Shown: positions 7,943 to 16,809 of the stretch, in pieces
Numbering within the stretch: the stretch's first letter is position 1
Layout: the number at the start of each line of letters is the position of its first letter
Assembly: GCF_009389585.1 (NCBI RefSeq)
Contig: NZ_VIYG01000002.1
Coordinates: forward strand, 427,938 to 491,937
Direction of reading: 5' to 3'
DNA from: Oceanobacillus sp. CFH 90083
Lineage (GTDB): Bacteria; Bacillota; Bacilli; Bacillales; Amphibacillaceae
DNA: 64,000 nt
Made by a program: the position numbers and the translations under genes
Notes under the pieces: model-generated
The model's input: only the letters and a program-made list of their open reading frames with translations
Databases searched by the model: none
Told to the model about the DNA's origin: nothing

Positions 7943-9472
7943 ATGAAGAAGCAAAACTATGCCATTATTGATATTGGCTCCAACACAATCCGTTTGGTAA
8001 TTTATGAAAAAACAAAGGGGAACCGGCTGAAAGAAATAGAAAACGTAAAAGCCTCCTCCAGGCTCCGGACCTTCTTAGAAGAGGATAATACCTTAAACCA
8101 GGCAGGAATTGACCGGTTGATTGATACATTAAAAAGCTTTCAGGAAGTTTTAGCTACCTATACACTGCAAGACACTATCTGCGCTGCCACAGCCGCTATT
8201 CGGCAAGCAGAAAATAAACAGGAAATCGAAACGCAAATTGTAGAAAAAACGGGCTTAAACATCCGCATTTTAAGTGAAGAAGAAGAGGCATACTATGGTT
8301 ACTTAGCCGTTATCCACTCAACTTCATTAACGGAAGGAATTACCGTAGATATTGGTGGAGGAAGTACGGAGGTTACCTATTTCAAGGGGCGTGAACTGAA
8401 GGAATCACATAGCTTCCCTTTCGGTGCACTTACCTTAAAAGATTTTTTCGCCAGAACTGTTCCAACAACAGAAGAACTCACCAAGCTGCGCCAATATCTA
8501 AAGGAACAATTCGCAACACTTCCCTGGCTCGAGAATAAGGAAGTAAAATTGATAGCCATTGGAGGAAGTGCGCGAAATCTGGCACAGGTTCATCAAAATT
8601 TGAAGTCTTATCCTCTGGCAGGTCTGCATGAGTATCAAATGTTTCAAAAGGATATTATGGAGGTAAGTCATTATTTAACCTCGATAAAGCCAGATAAGCT
8701 GACAAAAGTGGACGGCCTGTCTAAAGATCGGGCAGATATTATTATTCCAGCAATTGAAGTTTTTCACTGCCTCTATCAGACAGTTCAAGCGGAAAGCTTT
8801 GTTTTAAGCCGGAAAGGACTCCGGGATGGCGTGCTATATGAACATTTAGCGAAAGAGTCTGATTCTTCACTCTTTCCACATGTTTTGGAGGAAAGCATCC
8901 GGGAGCTCGTCAATGACTATGACTTAAATCGGGAGCATATTAGGCATGTCCAAAATTTAACGGAGCAATTATTTGATTTTTGCAAGGATAATGGACTGAT
9001 CCGTTTAGACAGGCAGGACCGGAAGCTGCTTAAAATGTCGAGCTTTTTATTTAACCTTGGAGAATATATTGATTCTGAATCAAGTTCGCAGCATACCTTC
9101 TACCTTCTTGCCAACCGTACGATCGACGGCTTGGAGCATCGGGAGCGTTTGAAGCTTGCACTCGTTGCTTCTTATAAAAACAAAACGGTCTTTAAGCAAT
9201 TTATCCAGCCATATAAATCATGGTTCTTAAAGGAAGAGCGCCAGAAGCTTTTAGACCTTGGAGCATTATTGAAATTCACTTACTGTCTGGATGCTACTAA
9301 AAGACAAATTGTGGAGAAGATAGATTTTCACTTAAAGAAAAAGAAGGCTATTATCCGTATATACACAAATGCAAATGCCATGCCGGAAGAATATCAGGCA
9401 GAGAAGCAGAAAAAGCATCTCGAAAAAGCGATTGGAAAAGAGTTAGAGCTGGAATTTATTACTTTGCGATAA
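7943..9472 (+). CDS. ppx: exopolyphosphatase, Ppx/GppA family
   Basis: A 509-residue Ppx/GppA protein with an actin/Hsp70-like fold: IIDIGSNTIRLVIYE at the N-terminus, the second phosphate loop VDIGGGSTEV, and IAIGGSARN. The C-terminal part (about 310-509) is the helical HD-like extension of long Ppx enzymes. It removes terminal phosphate from inorganic polyphosphate, or pppGpp in related enzymes. The ATG follows AGGAGG. It is upstream of ppk with a 145-bp gap that contains a separate promoter, so the degrading and synthesising enzymes are adjacent but can be controlled separately. Confidence 0.93.
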   Translation: MKKQNYAIIDIGSNTIRLVIYEKTKGNRLKEIENVKASSRLRTFLEEDNTLNQAGIDRLIDTLKSFQEVLATYTLQDTICAATAAIRQAENKQEIETQIVEKTGLNIRILSEEEEAYYGYLAVIHSTSLTEGITVDIGGGSTEVTYFKGRELKESHSFPFGALTLKDFFARTVPTTEELTKLRQYLKEQFATLPWLENKEVKLIAIGGSARNLAQVHQNLKSYPLAGLHEYQMFQKDIMEVSHYLTSIKPDKLTKVDGLSKDRADIIIPAIEVFHCLYQTVQAESFVLSRKGLRDGVLYEHLAKESDSSLFPHVLEESIRELVNDYDLNREHIRHVQNLTEQLFDFCKDNGLIRLDRQDRKLLKMSSFLFNLGEYIDSESSSQHTFYLLANRTIDGLEHRERLKLALVASYKNKTVFKQFIQPYKSWFLKEERQKLLDLGALLKFTYCLDATKRQIVEKIDFHLKKKKAIIRIYTNANAMPEEYQAEKQKKHLEKAIGKELELEFITLR

Positions 9473-9532
9473 TAAGAAGATAAACTCGACAGAAGGTGCT
9501 TATTAAAAAACTCATCCTGCTAAAACAGATTG

Positions 9533-9560
9533 TTCACACAAACTTTACACCTCTTTAACA
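9533..9560 (+). promoter_or_regulatory. PhoP box upstream of ppk
   Basis: TTCACA (9533), TTTACA (9544) and TTAACA (9555) are direct repeats with an exact 11-bp period and 5-bp gaps, matching the TT(A/C/T)ACA repeats bound by PhoP in Bacillus. They end about 20 bp before a TATGAT -10 element at 9581-9586, the usual placement for PhoP activation. There is no good -35 hexamer, as expected for an activated promoter. Confidence 0.75.
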
Positions 9561-9617
9561 TACTTTATGAAGAAAAGGATTATGATATATATAGGACTTT
9601 AAAAGGGATGGTGTGAC

Positions 9618-11690
9618 ATGGACAAACAAATAAAAAATGCCAACTCATCTGCCTCCTATAATAACAGGGAGCTGAGCTGGCTCTCATTTAATAAGCGTGT
9701 ATTAGAAGAAGCAGCTGATGTAAGCAATCCCCTGCTTGAAAGGCTGCGGTTTTTATCTATTTTTTCATCAAACCTGGATGAATTCTTTATGGTACGGGTA
9801 GCTGGATTAAAAGATCAGGTAAAAGCGGGCTTTAACCGTCCGGATGACAAATCAAATCTGACGCCAAAGCAGCAGCTCTCTGCTATTGCAACCTTTAATC
9901 ACGACTTAGTGGAGCAGCAGTATAGCTTATTTAAACAAGTACAAAACGAATTAAAAGCGCAGGATATCCATCTTTTTCAAATGGCCAATTTATCAGCAGA
10001 AGCATTGTATGAACTGGAGCAATATTTTGATGAGCAAATCTATCCGATTCTTACACCGATGGCCATTGATGCCTACCGCGCTTTTCCGATGCTGCTAAAT
10101 AAATCGTTAAATCTTGCTGTTCAGTTAGAGGATGAGTATGAACAAGAGCAGCATCATAAAAAAACGGCAATTGTCCAGGTTCCTGCCTTATTAGACCGGT
10201 TTATCCAGATTGGTGAAAAACATCATTATGTGCTATTAGAAGATGTTATCCGCTATTTTATTTATAAACTCTTTAAAGGATATCGGGTGATTTCATCAAG
10301 CACTTTTCGGATTACCAGAAATGCAGACATGACTATTCACGAAGATAGCGCACATGACCTATTAAAGGAAATTGAAAAAGAGTTAAAAAAGCGAAAATTT
10401 GGAGCAGCTGTCCGTTTGGAAATGAACACCATAGAGCAGGACGCTACAATCACGTCCTTTTTGCTTCACGAGCTGGAAATTCATGAAAAGGATCTGTACA
10501 TTGTGGATGGACCGCTGGATTTAACTTGTTTAAATGATTTCTACAGCCAAGTAAAGCATGACTTTGAGCATCTTATTTATGAAACATTCATCCCGCAGCC
10601 GGCACAGGATATTCATGAGGATGAGACGGTCTTTCAGGCAGTCCGGAAAAGAGATCTCTTTCTGCATCATCCTTATGAGTCGTTTGAGCCAATTGTCGAT
10701 TTGATGCGTGAAGCTGCCGATGATCCGGAAGTGCTGGCGATTAAGCAGACGCTCTATCGTGTCAGTGGCGATTCACCGATTATTGCCAGTTTAAAGCGCG
10801 CAGCGGAAAATGGAAAACAAGTAACGGTCTTAGTAGAGTTAAAAGCACGATTTGATGAAGCAAATAATGTAGAATGGGCCAAGCAGTTAGAAATTGCCGG
10901 CTGTCATGTGATCTATGGAATGATCTCTTTAAAAACACATAGTAAGATCACATTGATTGTCCGGAAGCATGATAACCGGATTGAACGTGTTGTTCATCTG
11001 GGAACTGGTAATTATAATGATCAGACCGCTAAATTTTATACAGACATGTCTTATTTAACAACGAAAAGAAAATACGGCATAGATGCGACAAACTTCTTTA
11101 ATTATTTAAGCGGTTATACAGAGAAACCTGATTTTCATCATCTATCCATGGCTCCATTCGATATTCGTAATGATTTAATCGAATACATCGACCGGGAAAT
11201 TACGTTCCATAAACAATACAACAATGGGCGAATTATTGCTAAAATGAACTCTTTAACAGATAAGCCATTAATCAAAAAGCTTTATGAAGCCTCCCAGGCC
11301 GGTGTTCAAATTGATTTAATTGTGCGTGGTATCTGCTGCCTGCGTCCCGGTATTCCAAATGTAAGCGAGAATATTCGAGTACTCAGCATTGTCGGCCGGT
11401 TTTTAGAGCATAGCCGTATTTATCTTTTCCATCATAATGGTGAAGTAAATATTTTCTTATCCTCTGCAGATTTAATGACCCGCAATATGATTAAACGCGT
11501 GGAGCTTATGTTTCCAGTCTATGAAAACCGGATAAAGGAGCGTATTTACGATATCCTTAATCTCATGCTCCGTGATTCTAAAAAAGCAAGACAGCAGGCA
11601 AATGATGGTACGTATTCTCATGTACAATCTGATACTGCATTAAATAGTCAATTAAGGTTATTTGAACAGGCAATGAACGTTTTTTCTTAA
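9618..11690 (+). CDS. ppk: polyphosphate kinase 1
   Basis: A 690-residue PPK1 of normal length. It begins with the N-terminal helical domain (NRELSWLSFNKRVLEEA), and the phospholipase-D-like catalytic half carries the phospho-acceptor His H441 in LKTHSK and the downstream HLGTGNYND motif. It reversibly polymerises the gamma phosphate of ATP into polyphosphate at the membrane or in the cytosol. The start ATG follows GGGATGG by a few bases. A strong terminator follows at 11698. The PhoP box upstream implies induction by phosphate limitation. Confidence 0.96.
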   Translation: MDKQIKNANSSASYNNRELSWLSFNKRVLEEAADVSNPLLERLRFLSIFSSNLDEFFMVRVAGLKDQVKAGFNRPDDKSNLTPKQQLSAIATFNHDLVEQQYSLFKQVQNELKAQDIHLFQMANLSAEALYELEQYFDEQIYPILTPMAIDAYRAFPMLLNKSLNLAVQLEDEYEQEQHHKKTAIVQVPALLDRFIQIGEKHHYVLLEDVIRYFIYKLFKGYRVISSSTFRITRNADMTIHEDSAHDLLKEIEKELKKRKFGAAVRLEMNTIEQDATITSFLLHELEIHEKDLYIVDGPLDLTCLNDFYSQVKHDFEHLIYETFIPQPAQDIHEDETVFQAVRKRDLFLHHPYESFEPIVDLMREAADDPEVLAIKQTLYRVSGDSPIIASLKRAAENGKQVTVLVELKARFDEANNVEWAKQLEIAGCHVIYGMISLKTHSKITLIVRKHDNRIERVVHLGTGNYNDQTAKFYTDMSYLTTKRKYGIDATNFFNYLSGYTEKPDFHHLSMAPFDIRNDLIEYIDREITFHKQYNNGRIIAKMNSLTDKPLIKKLYEASQAGVQIDLIVRGICCLRPGIPNVSENIRVLSIVGRFLEHSRIYLFHHNGEVNIFLSSADLMTRNMIKRVELMFPVYENRIKERIYDILNLMLRDSKKARQQANDGTYSHVQSDTALNSQLRLFEQAMNVFS

Positions 11691-11697
11691 AATATAT

Positions 11698-11749
11698 CAT
11701 CAAAACCTCAACATCTGCTTTCGGCAGCATGTTGAGGTTTTGATGTTTT
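11698..11749 (+). terminator. intrinsic terminator of ppk
   Basis: A perfect 17-bp inverted repeat (CATCAAAACCTCAACAT at 11698-11714, partner at 11729-11745) with an inner CTGC/GCAG pair, followed by TTTTC. Confidence 0.9.
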
Positions 11750-11804
11750 CATTTATATAGGAATATTATTAGATGGATCCAGACATTTTGCAAGAATAAT
11801 TAAT

Positions 11805-11833
11805 TTGAAAAGGCAGGCTATTTGAATCATAAT
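11805..11833 (+). promoter_or_regulatory. SigA promoter of the enolase-superfamily gene
   Basis: TTGAAA (11805-11810), 17-bp spacer, CATAAT (11828-11833), 44 bp before the start codon. Confidence 0.6.
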
Positions 11834-11877
11834 TATGATAAAATAACTAGCAATGAACAACAAAAGGAGTCCTTCTT

Positions 11878-12984
11878 ATGAAAATTACAGAAATAACAAT
11901 GCATTTGATGAATATGCGAATGAAAAATCCGTTCACGACAAGCTTTGGAACAGAACAGGACCGTGAATTTATCATTTTAGAAGCGAAAGATGAAGATGGC
12001 ACGATTGGCTGGGGAGAATGTGTTACTTCGGAATCCCCTCTTTATATTGAGGAATTTACAAAAGCTGCCTGGGTCATGCTGGAAGAATATTTAATTCCAC
12101 TTACCCTCGGCCGTGAAATCAGCCATCCGGATGAGCTGACTGATTTATTCAAGCCGTTCAAACGCAATAACATAGCAAAAGCAGCTATAGATGCAGCTGC
12201 CTGGGATATTCATGCAAAACAGCAGGGTATCTCTCTCGCGCAGGCTATCGGCGGATGCAGAACGGAAATTGAAGTCGGTGTCAGCCTCGGGATTGAAGAT
12301 AATATGGAACGGCTTCTTAACAACATTAAAGAGAAAACAGAGGAGGGCTATAAGCGGATTAAAGTTAAAATTAAGCCTGGAAAAGACGTGGAGGTTGTCA
12401 AAGAAATCCGTGAGCATTTCCCGGACATCCCACTGATGGTCGATGCTAACTCGGCCTATACATTGGACGATATAGAAACATTGAAAAAACTGGATCCATA
12501 CAATCTTATGATGATTGAGCAGCCGTTAACAGCTGGAGATTTAATTGATCATGCCGAGCTGCAAAAGCATATTAAAACGCCAATTTGCCTGGATGAAAGC
12601 ATTCATTCCTATGAGGATGCACGGCAGGCAATCCAAATCGGCAGCGGGAAGATTATCAATATGAAGGTTGGACGTGTCGGTGGAATCACTACAATGAAAC
12701 GAATTCATGAGCTATGTAAAGAAGCGAATATCCCCATGTGGTGCGGCGGTATGCTTGAATCCGGTGTAGGACGTGCACATAATATTGCAATTACCTCGCT
12801 TTCTGCATTTACACTGCCTGGAGATACTGCTGCTTCCTCACGCTATTGGGATGAGGATATTATCGACCCTGAAGTATATGTCAAAGATGGCATCGTACAG
12901 GTCCCAGCTTCTCCTGGAATCGGATATGAAGTCAACCGTGAGAAATTAGCAAGATATACTGTCGAGAAAAAAACTTTTAAATAA
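11878..12984 (+). CDS. N-acylamino acid racemase / o-succinylbenzoate synthase-like enolase
   Basis: A 368-residue enolase-superfamily protein of the MLE subgroup (MenC type 2/NSAR). All catalytic residues are visible: K162-x-K164 in RIKVKIKPG, metal ligands D189 (MVDANSAY), E214 (IEQPL) and D239 (CLDES), and K263 (INMKVGRVGG). Family members make o-succinylbenzoate for menaquinone, racemise N-succinylamino acids, or do both. No other menaquinone gene is nearby; the next gene is a cystine symporter with its own promoter. That context favours N-succinylamino acid racemase, but OSBS cannot be excluded. A terminator follows. Confidence 0.85.
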   Translation: MKITEITMHLMNMRMKNPFTTSFGTEQDREFIILEAKDEDGTIGWGECVTSESPLYIEEFTKAAWVMLEEYLIPLTLGREISHPDELTDLFKPFKRNNIAKAAIDAAAWDIHAKQQGISLAQAIGGCRTEIEVGVSLGIEDNMERLLNNIKEKTEEGYKRIKVKIKPGKDVEVVKEIREHFPDIPLMVDANSAYTLDDIETLKKLDPYNLMMIEQPLTAGDLIDHAELQKHIKTPICLDESIHSYEDARQAIQIGSGKIINMKVGRVGGITTMKRIHELCKEANIPMWCGGMLESGVGRAHNIAITSLSAFTLPGDTAASSRYWDEDIIDPEVYVKDGIVQVPASPGIGYEVNREKLARYTVEKKTFK

Positions 12985-12997
12985 TAAAATCCATAAG

Positions 12998-13066
12998 AGA
13001 AGAGTTAAAAAGATGTTTCCCTTTTTAAAAAGGACAAACAATCTAAACAGCTCTTCTTTTTCTTGT
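12998..13066 (+). terminator. terminator after the enolase gene
   Basis: AGAAGAG (12998-13004) pairs with CTCTTCT (13051-13057), which runs into a T-rich tract. The loop holds a perfect 14-bp palindrome, CCTTTTTAAAAAGG (13020-13033). Confidence 0.6.
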
Positions 13067-13082
13067 TCTTACTTAAAATGCG

Positions 13083-13228
13083 TATTCAAAAAGGTGCCGA
13101 ATTAGAAGCAAGAAGATCAAGGCGACGGGATTTTTACGAACGGAGCGTATGCTTTTAAATACGTGAGTATCGGAAAAATCCCGTCAACGCAGAGATTCGC
13201 CGCTTATCATTCGGTGACTTTTTGAACA
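13083..13228. repeat. MITE-like element with imperfect terminal inverted repeats
   Basis: A 146-bp segment between the enolase gene and tcyP. Its ends are 20-bp inverted repeats identical at 16 positions (13083-13102, beginning TATTCAAAAAG; and 13209-13228, ending CTTTTTGAACA). Inside, GACGGGATTTTT (13124-13135) pairs perfectly with AAAAATCCCGTC (13174-13185). It holds no ORF. The layout fits a non-autonomous mobile repeat or a repeat-encoded structured RNA. No second copy is in the window. Confidence 0.55.
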
Positions 13229-13382
13229 TCCTCTTAAATGTTATTTCAAAGATAGTACATAATATATATAATACGTTATTTACTAGCATGCTTTAGTGGA
13301 CTGTAATCCGGCGGAAGGAATAGCCAATACCCTACTATCTGCATATGATTAAAAAATAAGCAAAACATCTCAAGCAACTCTC

Positions 13383-13411
13383 TTGAAATCATAACAGAAT
13401 CAATGTATAGT
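13383..13411 (+). promoter_or_regulatory. SigA promoter of tcyP
   Basis: TTGAAA (13383-13388), 17-bp spacer, TATAGT (13406-13411), followed by a leader of about 50 nt. No riboswitch was recognised in it. Confidence 0.65.
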
Positions 13412-13471
13412 TTAATCCGTATTATTTTCATTGGATTTATAAGAAACATTTTATAAGGAGGCTCACACCAA

Positions 13472-14866
13472 ATGGATAATTGGTTTATAGTAATAAATAT
13501 TATTGTGTTACTTGCATTAATTGGTTTATTAATCTATATGCAGAAAAAACATGTGTCATTTGCCAAACGCGTATTTACAGGGATGGGGCTTGGAATTGTT
13601 TTAGGAGCTCTTTTCCAGATGATTTATGGAGAGGGATCAGCGATTCTTACAGGAACGCTGGACTGGTACAGTATTGTCGGCAGTGGATATATTCGCTTCT
13701 TAATGCTAATCGTTGTTCCGCTCGTGATGGTATCCATTATTCGTGCCATTATCAATTTAAATGAAACAAAACAGCTTGGAAAAATGGCCGGCTGGGTCAT
13801 TGGTGTACTTATTTCAACAACACTTGTTGCCGCAACGCTCGGGATTGCCACTTCCCTCGTCTTTGATTTAAATGCTGAACAAATCGAAGCAGGTCAGGCA
13901 GAGGCAGAACGCGGGGCTTCGATGGAGGAAAGCTTTGAATCGATGGCAGAACAAACTACACCGCAGCGGATTATTAACTTTATTCCAAATAATATCTTCT
14001 TGGATATGACAGGAGAACGTTCCACCTCCGTTATTGCGGTCGTTATTTTCTCTGTTCTCGTCGGGATAGCCACTCTCGGGGTGAGCAGGAAACAGCCGGA
14101 GCAGGCAGAGCGGTTTACGAAAATGGTTAACGCTGTATTTGCCATTGTCATGCGCCTTGTCACATTAATTTTACGCTTAACGCCATTTGGCGTATTAGCA
14201 CTAATGACGAATATGGTTGCGACAACAAACTTTGCTGGTATTGTCCAGCTCGGGAAATTTGTCATAGCATCTTACGCAGCGATGATTGTCATGGTTCTAA
14301 TCCATATGTTAATTATCAGCGGATTTCGATTAAACCCGATTACTTTTATGAAAAAAGTCTTTCCGGTACTGGGATTCGCCTTTACATCACGATCCAGTGC
14401 AGGTACGATTCCACTAAACATCACTGCTCAGAAAAATGCATTAGGTGTTGATGATGGAGCGGCCAATATGTCAGCATCATTTGGTGCTACAATGGGGCAA
14501 AATGCCTGTGCAGGTATTTATCCTGCCATGCTTGCTGTTATGATTGCACCAACTGTCGGAATCGATCCACTGTCTATTGACTTTATTATACAGCTTGTAT
14601 TAATTACAGCAATCAGCTCATTCGGTGTTGCCGGTGTCGGCGGCGGAGCAACCTTTGCAGCGATTATCGTCTTATCTTCTATGGGGCTGCCAATCGCTCT
14701 TGCCGGGCTGCTTATTACCGTTGAGCCGCTTATTGATATGGGTCGTACTGCTGTTAATGTCAACGGCAGCATGGTTTCGGGTACGGTCACTTCCAAGGTG
14801 CTTGGTAATTTGGATGAGAAGAAATTTAATAATAAAAATGCCGTTGTTGAAAATACAGGCATCTAA
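13472..14866 (+). CDS. tcyP: L-cystine symporter TcyP
   Basis: A 464-residue member of the dicarboxylate/amino acid:cation symporter family, with about eight to ten membrane segments and two re-entrant loops. The ion-binding regions TSRSSAGTIPL and MGRTAVNVNG are visible. Length and N-terminus resemble Bacillus TcyP (YhcL), a sodium-dependent cystine uptake protein. The start follows AAGGAGG. It has its own promoter and terminator, so it is monocistronic. A glutamate or dicarboxylate substrate is the main alternative. Confidence 0.85.
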   Translation: MDNWFIVINIIVLLALIGLLIYMQKKHVSFAKRVFTGMGLGIVLGALFQMIYGEGSAILTGTLDWYSIVGSGYIRFLMLIVVPLVMVSIIRAIINLNETKQLGKMAGWVIGVLISTTLVAATLGIATSLVFDLNAEQIEAGQAEAERGASMEESFESMAEQTTPQRIINFIPNNIFLDMTGERSTSVIAVVIFSVLVGIATLGVSRKQPEQAERFTKMVNAVFAIVMRLVTLILRLTPFGVLALMTNMVATTNFAGIVQLGKFVIASYAAMIVMVLIHMLIISGFRLNPITFMKKVFPVLGFAFTSRSSAGTIPLNITAQKNALGVDDGAANMSASFGATMGQNACAGIYPAMLAVMIAPTVGIDPLSIDFIIQLVLITAISSFGVAGVGGGATFAAIIVLSSMGLPIALAGLLITVEPLIDMGRTAVNVNGSMVSGTVTSKVLGNLDEKKFNNKNAVVENTGI

Positions 14867-14881
14867 ACTTTGTCAAAAGAT

Positions 14882-14923
14882 AAGCAGCTATCTCCAGGAA
14901 ATAGGGATAGCTGCTTGTTTTTT
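14882..14923 (+). terminator. terminator of tcyP
   Basis: AAGCAGCTATC (14882-14892) pairs perfectly with GATAGCTGCTT (14906-14916), followed by GTTTTTT. Confidence 0.9.
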
Positions 14924-14934
14924 ACGATTAATCT

Positions 14935-15035
14935 AATCTGCCTGGACCAACATTATATAATGCTCCATGTACAAACGAAGCGTTTTACCGGGGCCTAAGA
15001 ATACTCCCCTATGAAAACCGTTGGTGCGGCAGGTT
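14935..15035. other. structured intergenic element, possible ncRNA
   Basis: About 100 bp with nested pairing: AATCTGCC/GGCAGGTT (14935-14942 with 15028-15035, one G-T), CCAAC/GTTGG (14947-14951 with 15020-15024), and an inner arm GTTTT/AAAAC plus GGGG/CCCC (14982-14993 with 15006-15018). It lies after the tcyP terminator and downstream of both crcB genes, so it leads neither gene. It does not match the fluoride riboswitch or any RNA family recognised here. Confidence 0.35.
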
Positions 15036-15064
15036 TAAATCTTAAATTCACTTTATATAGATAA

Positions 15065-15430
15065 TTAGTTAAGAAAAAAAGAAACCATTGTTATCCCGGT
15101 CCATGCCGCTGTAATACTCAACAGAGAAGATGTGATGACATACCTGAAAGCCGCTAGCCACTGATTATCTATCAGCAAGTCAATCACTTCCTTTCCAAAA
15201 GTAGAAAATGTGGTGTATCCGCCACAAAAGCCCACTCCTAAAAGAAGCCAAAGCTGTAAAGGCAAATCAAGTCCATATAAAACCCCAAGCAGAAATGAGC
15301 CGGATATATTAACCAGCCAGGTTGCAATTGGAAAAACGGTCCCTTTTTCCGTCTTTAATGACTTCATATATTCACTGATGATATAACGTAATAATGCGCC
15401 GACTGCACCGCCGATCCCTACAAAAACCAC
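15065..15430 (-). CDS. crcB: fluoride channel CrcB/Fluc, subunit 2
   Basis: A 121-residue four-helix membrane protein of the CrcB/Fluc family. It shows GGAVGALLRY in helix 1, a NISGSFLLG segment with the pore Asn, and GFCGGYTTFSTF in the helix 3 break. These proteins form dual-topology dimers that let fluoride leave the cell. The start is a GTG at 15430, ten bases after AAGGAG. It is 53 bp downstream of a second crcB gene on the same strand, an arrangement known for paired Fluc subunits. Confidence 0.93.
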   Translation of the reverse strand: MVFVGIGGAVGALLRYIISEYMKSLKTEKGTVFPIATWLVNISGSFLLGVLYGLDLPLQLWLLLGVGFCGGYTTFSTFGKEVIDLLIDNQWLAAFRYVITSSLLSITAAWTGITMVSFFLN

Positions 15431-15483
15431 AAAAATAACACTCCTTTATACGCTCTTTCTGCCTTGCTCCTAAAAGAGGTTGT

Positions 15484-15855
15484 TCAGGTTTTCCTTAAGC
15501 GTGAATAAACAGCTCCAGCTATCCAGACACCTAACCCTGCAAAAGCAATTCCCAGAGCCATGCTTATTCCAATATAAAGAAGAGCCATTGGCAGATCAAG
15601 AAGCAGCACATCCAATGCAAAGGTGGAAAACGTCGTAAAAGCCCCAAGAAAACCAGTGCCAAAAGTTAATGCCCATACTTGCCGATCCCTTTTGGAAAGT
15701 GAAACCAATGTGAGTAAAAATCCTAAAAAGAAACAGCCTGTCACATTTACCGTTACTGTATCCATAGGAAATAACTGCCCGCCAAACCATAGACTGATTT
15801 CATATCGGGTCATCGCTCCCAAAAAGGCTCCCATCATCACAAGCAAATAATTCAT
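15484..15855 (-). CDS. crcB: fluoride channel CrcB/Fluc, subunit 1
   Basis: A 123-residue CrcB/Fluc protein with four helices, the pore NVTGCFFLGF segment and the GTGFLGAFTTFSTF break. It is upstream of, and divergent in sequence from, the second crcB gene, so the pair may form a heterodimer, each in one orientation. No fluoride riboswitch consensus was found in the 190 bp upstream, which is unusual for bacterial crcB and suggests constitutive or other control. Confidence 0.93.
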   Translation of the reverse strand: MNYLLVMMGAFLGAMTRYEISLWFGGQLFPMDTVTVNVTGCFFLGFLLTLVSLSKRDRQVWALTFGTGFLGAFTTFSTFALDVLLLDLPMALLYIGISMALGIAFAGLGVWIAGAVYSRLRKT

Positions 15856-16043
15856 CTAACCACCTGACCTTTACACATACACCATTTATATCACAATTTA
15901 ATCCTAACCCGCAGAGAAAGCAAGTATTTTTGAATAAACCATTCCCATTTATCATAAAACCGTTTATTTCGGCTCATACCGTTGAAACTTTTCAATCCTT
16001 TTCCTCGTAGTATAATGCAGATAAATTATGGGAGGCTCACCTG

Positions 16044-16769
16044 ATGGGATATTTATACGCAATTCAAACCTTTTTAATCCTTATCTTTTTCTTTTTCAGC
16101 TACCTCGTTTTAATTCGTAAAAACTATTATTTAGTCAGCGGATTCCATACAAGCACACCTGAGGAACAGCAAAGGATGATGAAAGCAGGCTACCCGCGTG
16201 CTGTCGGAAAGATGCTGCTGCATATAGCCATTATTTTAACAATCGGATTTCTGCTGCAGCTCCTGCATGTCCCTTATGCGATTGAGGGATCTTATGTTGT
16301 TATGCTGATTGTTTTATTTGTCGAATCCTTTTTAATAACGAAAAAAGGGAAAAGGAAATCACAAAAGATAAACAAAACCGCCCTGATACTTTCTCTAATG
16401 TTAGTCATTGTCGTTTTTGCCCTCCCCTTTATGCCAAATACATTGGAAATAAACGAGGATTCCTTTAAGATAACTGGATTGTATGGAGAAGAATGGGCGT
16501 TCTCTAATATTGAGGATATCTCCCTGTATGATGAACTTCCTGAAATTACGCTTCGCACAAATGGCATTTCCTTGTTTGGAAAACGGATCGGCAATTATCG
16601 TATGGAGGAGTTAGGAGCAGGAAAACTATTTCTTCGTTCGGATGAAGCTCCATTTATCGTTATTCGTACGCAGGATAGCTTTGTCATTATGAATGAAGAT
16701 GAGCCTGGTAAGACTACAGCATCCTACGATCAGCTGCTGCAAGCCTATCAGCCAAATACACATGATTAA
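16044..16769 (+). CDS. membrane protein with C-terminal PH-like domain
   Basis: A 241-residue protein of unknown function. Residues 1-30 form one hydrophobic helix; helices near 54-72, 80-95 and 112-130 follow. The C-terminal hundred residues are soluble and beta-rich, with an INEDSFKITGLYGEEWAF start typical of bacterial PH-like domains that follow a small membrane module. The start follows GGGAGG. It is monocistronic between crcB and the dehydrogenase remnant, with its own terminator. No catalytic motif is seen. Confidence 0.75.
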   Translation: MGYLYAIQTFLILIFFFFSYLVLIRKNYYLVSGFHTSTPEEQQRMMKAGYPRAVGKMLLHIAIILTIGFLLQLLHVPYAIEGSYVVMLIVLFVESFLITKKGKRKSQKINKTALILSLMLVIVVFALPFMPNTLEINEDSFKITGLYGEEWAFSNIEDISLYDELPEITLRTNGISLFGKRIGNYRMEELGAGKLFLRSDEAPFIVIRTQDSFVIMNEDEPGKTTASYDQLLQAYQPNTHD

Positions 16770-16798
16770 AAAAGCTGCCCACGTTGGACAGCTTTTTT
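16768..16798 (+). terminator. terminator, probably bidirectional
   Basis: AAAAAGCTGCC pairs with GGACAGCTTTTTT with one mismatch; T runs flank both sides, so it can serve the membrane protein gene and the minus-strand remnant. Confidence 0.8.
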
Positions 16799-16809
16799 CG
16801 TTATTTAAC

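Noticed and set aside
14935..15035. Fluoride riboswitch for crcB
   Set aside because: It lies downstream of both crcB genes and lacks the conserved riboswitch blocks; nothing matching was found upstream of 15855 either.
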